Shown piece after piece: positions 25,901 to 42,330 of a stretch of 64,000 nucleotides of DNA. The notes beneath the pieces were generated by a model. It did no database searches. It worked only from the letters and a program-made list of their open reading frames with translations, and was not told where the DNA came from. Location of the stretch: assembly GCF_900496995.4 (NCBI RefSeq), contig NC_044005.1, positions 19,907,363 through 19,971,362 of the forward strand, read 5' to 3'. This DNA is from Aquila chrysaetos chrysaetos (lineage: Eukaryota > Chordata > Aves > Accipitriformes > Accipitridae). The position numbers and the translations under genes are program-made. Every line of letters starts with the position of its first letter. Position 1 is the stretch's first letter.

Positions 25901-28475
25901 TGATACTGGGACCAGCGTCTTCATTAATGACCTGGATGATGAGAGAGTGTACTGTCAGCAAGTTTGCAGATGAATCAAAATCAAGAGGAGTGGCTGATGC
26001 ACCATATTCTGCTGTTGGCCTGTCCAGGTCCCTTTGAATAGCCAAGAACCATGAAGATGAATAAGGGATTGGAGCATGTGTTGTACAGGGAGAGGCTGGG
26101 AGACTTGCGATTGATTGTTCAGCCTGGAGAAGTGAAGGCTCCTGGAAGAAACTGTCAATGTATATAAATACCTCATGTGAGAGTGTGAAGACAGAGCCAG
26201 ACTCTTCTCAGTGCTGCCTAATGACAGGACAAGAGGCAATGGCCACAAAGTGAAATATAGAAAATTCCATTTAAACATAAGAAAAAGCTTTTTTTTTTTT
26301 ACTGTGAGGGTGATGAAACACCAGAACAGGTTGTCCAGTTGTTATGGAGTCTCCATCTGTGGAGATAGTCAAAACCCAACTGGACATGGTTCTGAGCAGC
26401 CTGCTTTTGCTTACCCTGCTTTGAGCAGAGGGGTTGGAACAGATGGTATCCAGCGGTCCCTCCCAACCTCTGTGATTCTGTGAAAAACTTAGAGGCAGAA
26501 TGCTACTGAATGCTCTTTGCAGAGCTGCAAAAGATGGGTCTGCATCTTAGTACATAGCTCTGACAGCAGGGTTTCCAGTAAGTGAGATGCATTGCTGTTC
26601 ACTAAAGGGAGATCATGACACCAGAAGAGCACAGGTTTCTACAACCAATGTATCAATAACATGAAAAAGAATTTCTAGATTTTAAGAATTGACAAGGGAA
26701 CCTGCTGGTTTTTAGCAGCAGTACCGGTGTAGTCAGAACAAGAGAAAATGTAAACTCATGAATGAAGTTCTCTTCTTCTCCAGACATCTTAAAACATTTA
26801 AGGTATTTTCAGTATTTTGGAATTACTGCTTTTTTTGGATTTGCCATAATATCCCCTGTTTGTTAAGTGTTTTTTAAAGTACCCCAATTAAAGAGATTTC
26901 TTCACAAGAAATCGTATTTACTTCTACCTGTAACTGGGATGACTGAAGCTAAGGAGACTGTTCAGCACTCTGACCTCTGCTACCCTTCTCTTTTTAAACT
27001 TCATGATAGTTGTGTGGTCTGTACTTGTATCACATAGTTGAACGAGTACTTTGAGGAAGAATTTTTAACTCCTTCCAGATAGATGCTACTTTGACATAGC
27101 CGTTTTTGTATGTAAAGGGATTCAGCCTTAACAAGTTTCTGCTGAGTAAGAAAATGTATGCATGGGATGTCTTCAGTGCACAAAAATAATGTATTATCAC
27201 CTTCACTGTACCAAAGATGCTCTTGTGTAGTACATGTATTGCATATCAGGCGTAAGTTTTGGTTCATGATTTGCACTCTTGCCCATTGCAGTATTATTGT
27301 CAAATATAGCAAAGGCACTGAGTTTAACTGAAATACTCAGCGGAGGCTATTTCTGCTAGTCTTTGTTCTATTACTTACAAATAAAACCCTGAAACTCCTT
27401 AAAGACATCTCTTCGATTACGTTGAAGAGTGTCACCAGTGTAACCTGTCCAGTTGCACAGCTACCACAATATATAGCAATAAGGATTCCTCAGCAGAATA
27501 ACACTGAGCTTTTCAGCAGTAATTTCTTTGTCTCAGAGATAATTGGTTTATTATTTCAGCTATTACTGAATTAACTATGAACATTTATTTCTCACACAGG
27601 CTTCACTAGGAAAAAAAGAAAGAAGTAAAGGATTGTTTTATAAAGCCCTTCAAAACTGTCCTTGGGCAAAGGTAAGCACAGAAAAAATACAAACCTGTCA
27701 TCATACTCTAATTTTTGAAGTTCTGTATTTGAAAAAAAAAAAAAAAGTTAGACTTTAGTAGTTGTAATGAGTTATATGCAAATAAAAGGAGAGATTTCTG
27801 AAGGAGAAGCACTGTAAGATTTTCTACAGATAAGAGATGCATCTGAAGTAGAAACAAACGTAGTGGTCAGTGCTGTTTGTGTTTCAGAACAGAAAGGTGT
27901 TGCATTGCATGAGGCAAGGAGATAATAAATTCCTCTCTGTGTGATCTAAAAGTGATAATGCCCTTCAGACTGTGTTCTGTCATGAGCCTGCTAGTAGCAG
28001 AAATACATAGGCAAATAAAAACGTGTTTAGTTAATAGTATAATAAATTATTCAGGATTACCTGCAACTCCTCAGGTAACATCTGTATATACTGCAAATGC
28101 TCCAGTGCCATCTTGACCTATATTTTATCTTTTTGAATAAAATTATTTAGTAAGAGTTGGAAAAGACTTGATTAAACATCTACATTGCTGTCACTGTAGA
28201 AGTACTAATTCTGCTTGTATTATTTTGAAGAAGTACATGATATCTTATGTTCTTGCTACAGAGTTGTTTGTGTATCTACGTACTACTTTATACTATGTTT
28301 CTTGCTGTGATAGAAAGGTGGCACGGAAAATGTTTTCTTGTCTTTCTAGGTACTCTATATGGATGCAGTAGAGTACTTCCCTGATGATCTGCAAGAGACA
28401 CTTGATCTAATGACTGAAAAAGAACTGAGAGTGCGGGTACCTATGGAAGAGCTGGATCTGCTATTAGAGGTTTAA
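1879..28475 (+). CDS. NRDE2: NRDE2, nuclear RNA-surveillance factor (5'-partial; 13 coding exons)
   Basis: Exons: 1879-1987, 4022-4246, 6379-6528, 8043-8505, 8705-9107, 12733-12866, 14901-15021, 17038-17213, 17949-18335, 19286-20214, 22492-22630, 27600-27671, 28350-28475. All introns are GT-AG and every junction keeps phase, giving 1144 residues plus TAA; the roughly 21 residues of exon 1 are upstream, for about 1165 in total (human is 1164). In order the protein has a short conserved N-terminal motif (LDWLSNPSF), a lysine-rich and serine-rich disordered segment, the conserved region matching the MTR4-interacting domain (WLDDIQ, DPANW, NPLGIYD), then a long alpha-helical array of HAT/TPR-like repeats to the C-terminus ([16 protein letters not shown]-like ending). 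Known family role: a nuclear protein that binds exosome helicase MTR4 and restrains nuclear RNA decay and export, also linked to splicing; the founding worm protein acts in nuclear RNAi. Identity is from remembered family sequence, with strong agreement in every exon. PSMC1 is the convergent neighbour. Confidence 0.96.
4022..4246 (+). CDS. NRDE2: NRDE2 coding exon 3 (poly-lysine region)
   Basis: This encodes a disordered, highly basic stretch ([11 protein letters not shown], then KKTKKKTK) followed by serines, matching the lysine-rich, probably nuclear-localising region of NRDE2. The acceptor is AAGCAG and the donor is GTATGT. It ends two bases into an Asn codon. The acceptor lacks a long pyrimidine tract, so the 5' edge is slightly less certain than the others. 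Confidence 0.88.
6379..6528 (+). CDS. NRDE2: NRDE2 coding exon 4 (start of MTR4-binding region)
   Basis: It reads [15 protein letters not shown], then DKKPDPANW and SLYRGDIAR, one of the best conserved blocks of NRDE2. By comparison with human this is the beginning of the MTR4-interacting domain. The acceptor is TTTTCTGCAG and the donor is AG/GTACAG. Confidence 0.95.
6805..6965 (+). repeat. Ancient tRNA-derived SINE relic (MIR/CORE-SINE-like)
   Basis: Order and wording resemble the amniote SINE consensus I know: GGGGTAG, a degenerate B-box-like AATCCCAGGTTC, GGGTAAGTGCC, then TCTCTGTTGTTCTGTTTCTGTGCC and a final purine-rich GAAATGAAGGTACT. It is highly diverged. The family name is tentative, since I compare by memory only. 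Confidence 0.45.
8043..8505 (+). CDS. NRDE2: NRDE2 coding exon 5
   Basis: Acceptor CTTCTAAG is followed by [13 protein letters not shown]; the donor is CAG/GTATGT. The exon contains VERYFTKN-like and [16 protein letters not shown] segments, the latter a strongly conserved part of the MTR4-interacting region, and ends in the first helix of the HAT array ([15 protein letters not shown]). The frame is open for 158 bases upstream of the acceptor, but homology starts exactly at the splice site. Confidence 0.95.
8705..9107 (+). CDS. NRDE2: NRDE2 coding exon 6 (HAT-like repeats)
   Basis: This encodes helical repeat units with the family motifs [29 protein letters not shown] and [12 protein letters not shown], in which Trp, Leu and Pro recur in the half-a-TPR manner. 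Donor AG/GTAAGG leaves one base of an Ala codon. The following 3.6-kb intron contains a SINE relic (9665-9870). Confidence 0.96.
9665..9870 (+). repeat. Ancient tRNA-derived SINE relic (MIR/CORE-SINE-like)
   Basis: Segments appear in the order expected of an amniote MIR-type SINE: GAGATGGTTAGGATGCTGGT (tRNA-related head), GAGTTCATGCTCAGTTCTGGC (B-box-like), AAATGACTTAACCTATCCCA, TTTTGCTTCTCTACC, and a GGGG plus TATTAC tail. Many substitutions separate it from the remembered consensus, so it is old and probably immobile. Confidence 0.55.
12733..12866 (+). CDS. NRDE2: NRDE2 coding exon 7
   Basis: It reads [20 protein letters not shown] and continues to [15 protein letters not shown], which closely matches the vertebrate family. 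Acceptor TTTACTTTACAG and donor CAG/GTAGCA fit the consensus. The preceding intron is 3.6 kb; the following 2.0-kb intron has an old repeat at 14170-14385. Confidence 0.95.
14170..14385 (+). repeat. Ancient amniote interspersed repeat (MIR/L2/L3-like tail)
   Basis: The right half reads GCAGTGACAAAGTCAGGACTAGAACCCTGGACTTCTGATTCACTGG and ends GTTGTTGGCCACC, here noted as consecutive short blocks. This is the familiar end of amniote MIR/L2/L3-type repeats (track of 'agtcaggactagaaccc' then 'ctggacttctgattc'). The left half is weaker. Orientation is sense; the boundaries are approximate. Confidence 0.5.
14901..15021 (+). CDS. NRDE2: NRDE2 coding exon 8
   Basis: It encodes [20 protein letters not shown] and [14 protein letters not shown], an invariant-looking block in vertebrate NRDE2. 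The acceptor AACAACAG has a purine-containing, weak pyrimidine tract. The donor G/GTACGC leaves one base of an Asp codon that is completed by the acidic repeat in the next exon. Confidence 0.95.
17038..17213 (+). CDS. NRDE2: NRDE2 coding exon 9 (acidic repeat at the acceptor)
   Basis: Immediately after GTTTTAG the exon starts with a (GAT)n-type run, giving five Asp then EEIDED, the acidic linker of the family. It continues [15 protein letters not shown] and [11 protein letters not shown] to [10 protein letters not shown]. Donor CAG/GTCACT is acceptable. The next intron carries a 23-bp tandem repeat. Confidence 0.94.
17303..17394. repeat. 23-bp minisatellite, four copies
   Basis: Three exact copies of a 23-bp unit (GTTCTTTTCTTCGTTTGG plus AAAAA) occupy 17303-17325, 17326-17348 and 17349-17371. 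A fourth copy at 17372-17390 differs by a single base over its first 19 bases. It lies 90 bp downstream of NRDE2 exon 9 in the intron. Each unit contains one CpG. Confidence 0.95.
17949..18335 (+). CDS. NRDE2: NRDE2 coding exon 10
   Basis: It starts [14 protein letters not shown] after a poly-T TTTTTTTTAG acceptor and ends SWLQYEISK-like (CWLQYEISK) before GTAATG. Exactly 129 codons with phase 0 at both ends, so skipping it would keep frame. Conserved blocks are LQFLGVP, AMDEN and [13 protein letters not shown]. Confidence 0.95.
19286..20214 (+). CDS. NRDE2: NRDE2 coding exon 11 (largest exon)
   Basis: This 929-bp exon carries the bulk of the C-terminal HAT/TPR-like array: [20 protein letters not shown] and [86 protein letters not shown] and [15 protein letters not shown]. 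Acceptor CCCCTGCAG and donor AG/GTAATA are good. The reading frame is open upstream of the acceptor to an ATG at 19172, but family similarity begins at the splice site. Confidence 0.97.
20255..20430 (+). repeat. Ancient MIR/CORE-SINE-like relic
   Basis: The text CTCATTTTGCAGATAAAGAA, then GAGTGAGTCAGTGGCAGAAT, then CTTGAATAGCA has the order of the MIR-type consensus (cattttacagatgagg, then agtcagtggcagagc, then a degenerate tail). It lies just past the donor of NRDE2 exon 11. It is old and diverged; the boundaries are approximate. Confidence 0.55.
22492..22630 (+). CDS. NRDE2: NRDE2 coding exon 12
   Basis: It encodes [20 protein letters not shown] and [13 protein letters not shown], part of the last HAT repeats. 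Acceptor TGTGTTTCAG and donor CTG/GTAAGA. The 5.0-kb intron that follows starts with a TTTTG-rich tract (22658-22700) and contains two opposed CR1 elements. Confidence 0.96.
23188..24690 (-). mobile_element. CR1 LINE, 5'-truncated, with reverse-transcriptase remnant
   Basis: This is about 1.5 kb in antisense to NRDE2. The element's 3' end lies at the left (plus strand GGTTGGAAGGGACCTCTGGA). Reading the minus strand from about 24690 downwards gives CR1 reverse-transcriptase segments: NYRPVSLT near 24530, then after a frameshift [13 protein letters not shown] near 24330 and the catalytic-box relative ADDTKLRG near 24040. The frame is broken by stops and shifts, so it is dead. CR1 is the dominant avian LINE. 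Confidence 0.95.
25632..26482 (+). mobile_element. CR1 LINE fragment, sense orientation
   Basis: It starts within the reverse-transcriptase region (AAGTCATGCTTGACCAATCT) and runs to the CR1 3' end (TCCCTCCCAACCTCTGTGAT, then TCTGTGA). Recognisable landmarks are CCCCAGGGATTGATACTGGG (the PQGxILGP motif region) and GTTTGCAGATGAATCAAAA (the ADD motif region). It is rearranged and full of stops. It is in opposite orientation to the CR1 at 23188-24690, about 940 bp away. Confidence 0.93.
27600..27671 (+). CDS. NRDE2: NRDE2 coding exon 13
   Basis: A 72-bp micro-sized exon of 24 codons, phase 0 on both sides, encoding [20 protein letters not shown] then WAK. Acceptor CTCACACAG, donor AAG/GTAAGC. 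It is the penultimate HAT helix pair. The preceding intron is the CR1-containing one. Confidence 0.96.
28350..28475 (+). CDS. NRDE2: NRDE2 terminal coding exon 14
   Basis: Acceptor CTTTCTAG is followed by [20 protein letters not shown] and the conserved tail [20 protein letters not shown], then Val and TAA at 28473-28475. The 3' UTR follows at once. Confidence 0.96.
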   Translation, partial: VLYMDAVEYFPDDLQETLDLMTEKELRVRVPMEELDLLLEV

Positions 28476-28935
28476 AAGAAGACTGTAGATGAGTGGAGAA
28501 AGTACAGAAGCTAGTTCCAAACCTAACAGTTAGACCTGTCTCTCTTCAAACAGGAAGTCTGTTGGGACTTGGGTACTATGTGCTTTTTTTTTTTCCTAAG
28601 GGTTATTTTTTGGGTGTTTTTTTGTGTTCCATTTTGTTTGTTTGGTTTTTTTAAGCTTTTATATAAATTGCTATCAAAATGGAGTTCTATTAGCTGCAAG
28701 TATTCTGGAATCAAGTACTGCATTTCACCCACAAAAATGCATCCATTTCTCTGAAGTATTGCTGGCTCCCACAGAAGGATACCCTCGTATAAATAGCCTC
28801 CTGTTGAATGCTGCCCACATTTCTTATTCTATTGTTTGAAATTACATTCCCTAGAGTTCAGTGGAGATTCAGTACATGCCAACTATGGTTTGGTGAGCAG
28901 CACAGGAAATAAACATCTGCCAAATGGATGCTCCA
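28476..28935 (+). other. NRDE2 3' UTR
   Basis: This is non-coding sequence from the stop to just past the first canonical AATAAA on the plus strand. It includes a T-rich, T/G tract (28588-28655). The end is inferred from the poly(A) signal, so it is approximate. Confidence 0.6.
28908..28913 (+). promoter_or_regulatory. Candidate NRDE2 poly(A) signal AATAAA
   Basis: This is the first canonical hexamer after the NRDE2 stop, 433 bases downstream. Further hexamers at 30783-30788 and beyond could serve longer transcripts. Usage cannot be judged from sequence. Confidence 0.6.
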
Positions 28936-31900
28936 CTGTCCTCCAGTTGGCAGACTTCAGTAATTTCCTTCAGCTTGGTATGCATGCATGTGTATATATA
29001 ACTACCAAGTCAAACAGCCGTTACATCTGTATATATACTGTTAGTAAAAGCTAAATCTTTGCTTGAGTGGGCACCTATTTTGGACTTATATTTGTATGTT
29101 TTGACAGATGACCATTTTAATACGAATATTTATGAAAAATACACCTGAATATTTTAAAATTCAAAAGGAACTTGAGTTATTTTTTATTTCTTAATTTAAT
29201 AGAACTGTGAGTGTATTAAAAATGAAAATGTATCCGTAAGGCATCTCTAAGCAGCTGGCTTTTAAACAAGTTCCTGTAACTGATTACTCGCTTTTGACCC
29301 AAATACAGGCAATCACCATAAGAGAAGTAGAGGTCTGATCTGTATTTAATCCTCACCAAAGAAGGCAGAGTAGTCAAAACATGATTGTTTAATTAGTAGC
29401 TTCTATTCCAAGAGTCTTCAGGCAAGCTCCTAGAGAAGTAATATGAAATATGGTAACAATTTAAAGATACAGTTATGTTATATATTTATTTTATAAGACA
29501 GAATATGCTGAAATATGTAGAAGACTGTTTAGCATCCCTGCTCTTGAGACCCAAGTACTCAGAAACTGGATCTTCATCTGAAGAGAGGGTACCTGCAGCC
29601 ACTGAATACCTGAAACTGTTTCAGAGGTTTTTCAGGAGAAAACTAACTGTCACTAACAGCACTAAAACAATTGGGATCATCCAGCTGGTGAGATCTGATG
29701 ACACGGAAAACCAGGGCTGGAGAAAGCCATACAATCTATGGCTCGGTTTTGCCTGTAGCACCACAACACAAGATATAATACACTTTAGTTTAGGCTGCAC
29801 TTCATTTATTCCTTTCTAAAATTATTTTCAATATTACAGGGAACATGCAGGATTTTAAATGGCATTACAGCACTTCTAAAGAGTCTTATAATATTGCTGT
29901 GGTTGCAAGTGATGCTGGCTTTGCTATAAAAGTAATTGATTTTGAAAAAACATTTTCTTTTTAAAATCCATGCTTCTTTCAGAAATGACAGAACTCCTGA
30001 ATTGGAGGTAGGAGTTACTCTATACACTGAGCAGTAACATCACAAATAGTGTGTGTGTGTTTTTGCTTTCCCATCAAAGCAGAATGCCATTTCCTCTGAA
30101 GCCCTGGAAGGGACATGGAGAGGCGGGGAGCCAGGCTGTGCTCCTGCTCGTGTTTCTCTTCAGTGTCATAGAATTACAGAGCAGCCCAGGTTGGGAGGGA
30201 CCTCGAAAGATCATCTGGTCCAACCTTTTGTGGGACAGGGAGCCTAGGTGAGATTATCTAGCACCCTGTCCAATCGTATCTTGAAAACCTCCAGTGACGG
30301 CACTGATGACTCTCGTTCCACTCACTTTTCTCTTCCATGCACCCTCTCCTCTGGGCCTTTTCCCTTGCACAGCTTCTCCCAATGCAGCACTTGTGCTACT
30401 TCCTTCACTTGGGGTGGTCAGAGGCTGCTCAATTACTGCTGCTCCTGGAGTAAGTCCTGCCTTTAATTTAGACCCCAGTAGCTGCTTCTCTCCTTTCAGG
30501 GAATAGACTCGCTGTTCACTTTCTCCTGATCTTTATTACTTTTGTCTTTTATCTTTGTGACTCAAGTTCAGGAATGTTGCAGAAAGTGGCAGAAGTTAAG
30601 TTTTGCTGCAAAAGGCAAGAATTTAATTTTCAAATATGTTTCTTTTTCAGTTACTGTTGTGGCAGACAGTGTACAAGAACACGGTTCTTGGTTTAGCTCA
30701 GTACATTGCAGCTTTCCTTCAGTCGGTTGAACCGACCTCTTTGTGGTTGTTGCTTCTAGCCAGCATTAACAGCCATGTCCCAAATAAAAAAAGCCTTGCT
30801 TGCCACACAGGTCATAAAGCTCTTCAGCCCTTCAAGTGATGATGAGATCAACTGCCATGATTAGAAAGTGCTAAAAAATCACTGGCTTTTTGTGACCTTT
30901 TCAAGGAGACAGATCTCATAAGGTTTGTAAGAATGGGTAATAAAATGTTGCTTGTTGTTTTTCTATCTCCAGATGAAAAACAAATCTATTTCAGGGTTCC
31001 TAGATTAAATAAAAGACTCCATTCATCTGTAGGGTTTGTTTTTAACAAAGAACCACATAATTTTTACATAGAAAAACAAAATCTCTTGGCCTTGCTGCTA
31101 CCATTGTTACAGCACTGGCAGTTATCAAAGGGATTGCTCTGTGTGTAACTCTCAAATGTCTGTTACTTGCCAGCCTTTGCTCCCACAGAAAGTTTCTAGA
31201 ACAAAGGCTACACATTGCTTAACTGTGGTCTCTATATGGAACTTTATATAAACCTTAAAAATCACATGTACAACAGCTGGCAATTAATTACTTAGAACTT
31301 AACAAGCACTTCACAAGAGTACACTACACAGAAGACTTAATAAGCAGTATATGCATTGCTACAACTTAGATTTCTATTTTGCTAACTCCTATGGGGATGG
31401 TGCTGCAGGCAATAGATTTGTTTAGAGGGGAAGAATTCATTTTAAGATTATTCTGCAGAACACCAAGCATGTGACTTGCAGTTTGAATTTCTCCCTGCAC
31501 AGCTGCAGCATGACAAACTGCACCCCTCTGGCACTCAGGCTGGTCAGTGCCTGTGCCCTAACAGCACACACACCTTGCCCTGGGCAGCGCAGGGCTGTAG
31601 AACATCCTGCTGTGTTGGTTCCTTTTAAAGACATTCTCTAACTCAGAGTAAAGAAAGCATGTTTATATAATGAACTGTATCCCTCTCAGGAAAGACAAAT
31701 TTATAAACTCTTCAATCTTACAAGTACCTTACCCAAACACATTTAGATCTTTAAACTGAGTGTCCACCTTGCTTTCATGTAAGCCGAAGTGCTAGATAGA
31801 GATAGGTACTTTTAAAGTGTATCTGAATGTTACTTAAGGTTGCATGTTTTTCGTTAATTTTTATGTACGTATGACTTAGGACACTAAGATTACACAAAAG

Positions 31901-32170
31901 TGACTTCTGTCCTAGTTAGCCCCTAAAAAGAGACATAGAAAAGTAATCAGCAGCAATTGTACAACTACTGTATAAGACCACCATGCCTAGCGAGGACTGA
32001 CAGGTGGGGAACCTGCTTATGCACTCCTGCCTGCACCAGTGTGGGGTGGCAGCAGCATGGTTTGGATCACCGAGACCAGCACTCTTACGGCACTAGCACT
32101 TTTTCTTGAAAGAAAGTCTGACTAAAGCAACAGCCAGTTCCCTGCAGAGAGCAGGTCTTTGCCACCAACA
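28936..32170. other. Convergent intergenic spacer between NRDE2 and PSMC1
   Basis: I see no coding exon. The spacer contains a short (TG)n run near 30047, a CR1 relic at 30161-30315 and several plus-strand AATAAA hexamers (for example 30783). The ORFs here are short and show no family resemblance. Confidence 0.6.
30161..30315 (-). mobile_element. CR1 LINE 3'-end fragment
   Basis: The plus strand reads ATAGAATTACAGAGCAGCCC, AGGTTGGGAGGGACCTCGAA and AGATCATCTGGTCCAACC, then CACCCTGTCCAATCGTATCT and TGAAAACCTCCAGTGACGG. This is the reverse complement of the CR1 3' region. It is 5'-truncated; the right boundary is fuzzy. Confidence 0.88.
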
Positions 32171-32192
32171 CAGTTCAATTCAAATAAATGTT

Positions 32193-32198
32193 TTTATT
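32193..32198 (-). promoter_or_regulatory. PSMC1 poly(A) signal AATAAA
   Basis: Plus-strand TTTATT is AATAAA on the minus strand, about 150 bases past the PSMC1 stop codon. This would give the short 3' UTR expected for this gene, with cleavage near 32170-32180. Confidence 0.75.
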
Positions 32199-32346
32199 GG
32201 GAAATAAGTGTTACACTGACTGAAAAACCACAACCCACCAGCATTTAACCTCTTCAAGAATGAAAATTAGCTAGACTGTGTGGTTTTACACAGGACTGTC
32301 ATCAACACAGAAGGAGTTCCTGATAGTCCCCAAAGAGACACATGAC

Positions 32347-41684
<9,338 letters not shown>

Positions 41685-41822
41685 CCCGACTCAGCGCCGC
41701 ACCGGAAATACGGCCCCGCCGGTGCCCGGCGAGAGGCGCGGCGGCGTCACTACGGGGTACGGCAAGGGCCAAACGCGGAAGGCGGCGCGGGCGGGGTAAA
41801 GGCGCACGGCGCCGGGCAGCGG

Positions 41823-41832
41823 GTCACGTGAC
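41823..41832. promoter_or_regulatory. Palindromic E-box GTCACGTGAC (USF/TFEB-type)
   Basis: A perfect 10-bp palindrome about 140 bp upstream of the PSMC1 ATG. GTCACGTGAC is the known CLEAR/USF/MiT-family core. Occupancy is inferred, not shown. Confidence 0.65.
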
Positions 41833-41837
41833 TCCGC
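41829..41837 (+). promoter_or_regulatory. ARE-type site TGACTCCGC
   Basis: It matches the TGACnnnGC antioxidant-response core bound by NFE2L1/NFE2L2 with small MAF, the known inducers of proteasome genes. It overlaps the E-box by four bases. A second identical TGACTCCGC is at 41537-41545 in intron 1. Confidence 0.55.
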
Positions 41838-42330
41838 CGCGGGCGGGGGGCGGCCCGGCTGAGGCGGCGAGCAGCCGGCAACCGCCCGCCTCCTCCCGCT
41901 CTGCGGGGCCGCGGCACCGGCCGCTGCCCCCTCGCCTGCCGGCGGGGCCGGGCCGGGCCGGGTCGGGCCGCCCGCCCCGCCCATCCCGGGCCCGGGCCCT
42001 GCCCGTCTGGCCCCGCGTAGCCGCCCGGGCGGCGCGGGGGAGCTCGGTGCGGCCGCTCGGGCTGTGAGGCCGGCGGCGAGCAGCAGAGGGCTCCGTGCCG
42101 CGGGTGGGCGCCGGCCGCGGGGGGGCCGAGCTCTGCTTCGAAGCGGCCCGAACTCGGCAGCGTCTGGGCCTTGGGGGTCGTTTGCTGTGCAGGGTTGCGA
42201 GCGAAGCGAACGCCGTCCGAATCGCGGTTGTGCCTGCCTGCGGGCGGTTCCCGCGGTATCCGAATTAGTCCTCGCGAGGGCAGTGAGCCGTTCGCTGGAG
42301 AAAAAGTGACTCCCGTCCCGCTGGCAGGCG

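Noticed and set aside
27001-27318. 105-residue minus-strand ORF in an NRDE2 intron
   Set aside because: No family resemblance, no promoter or splice context; length is compatible with chance.
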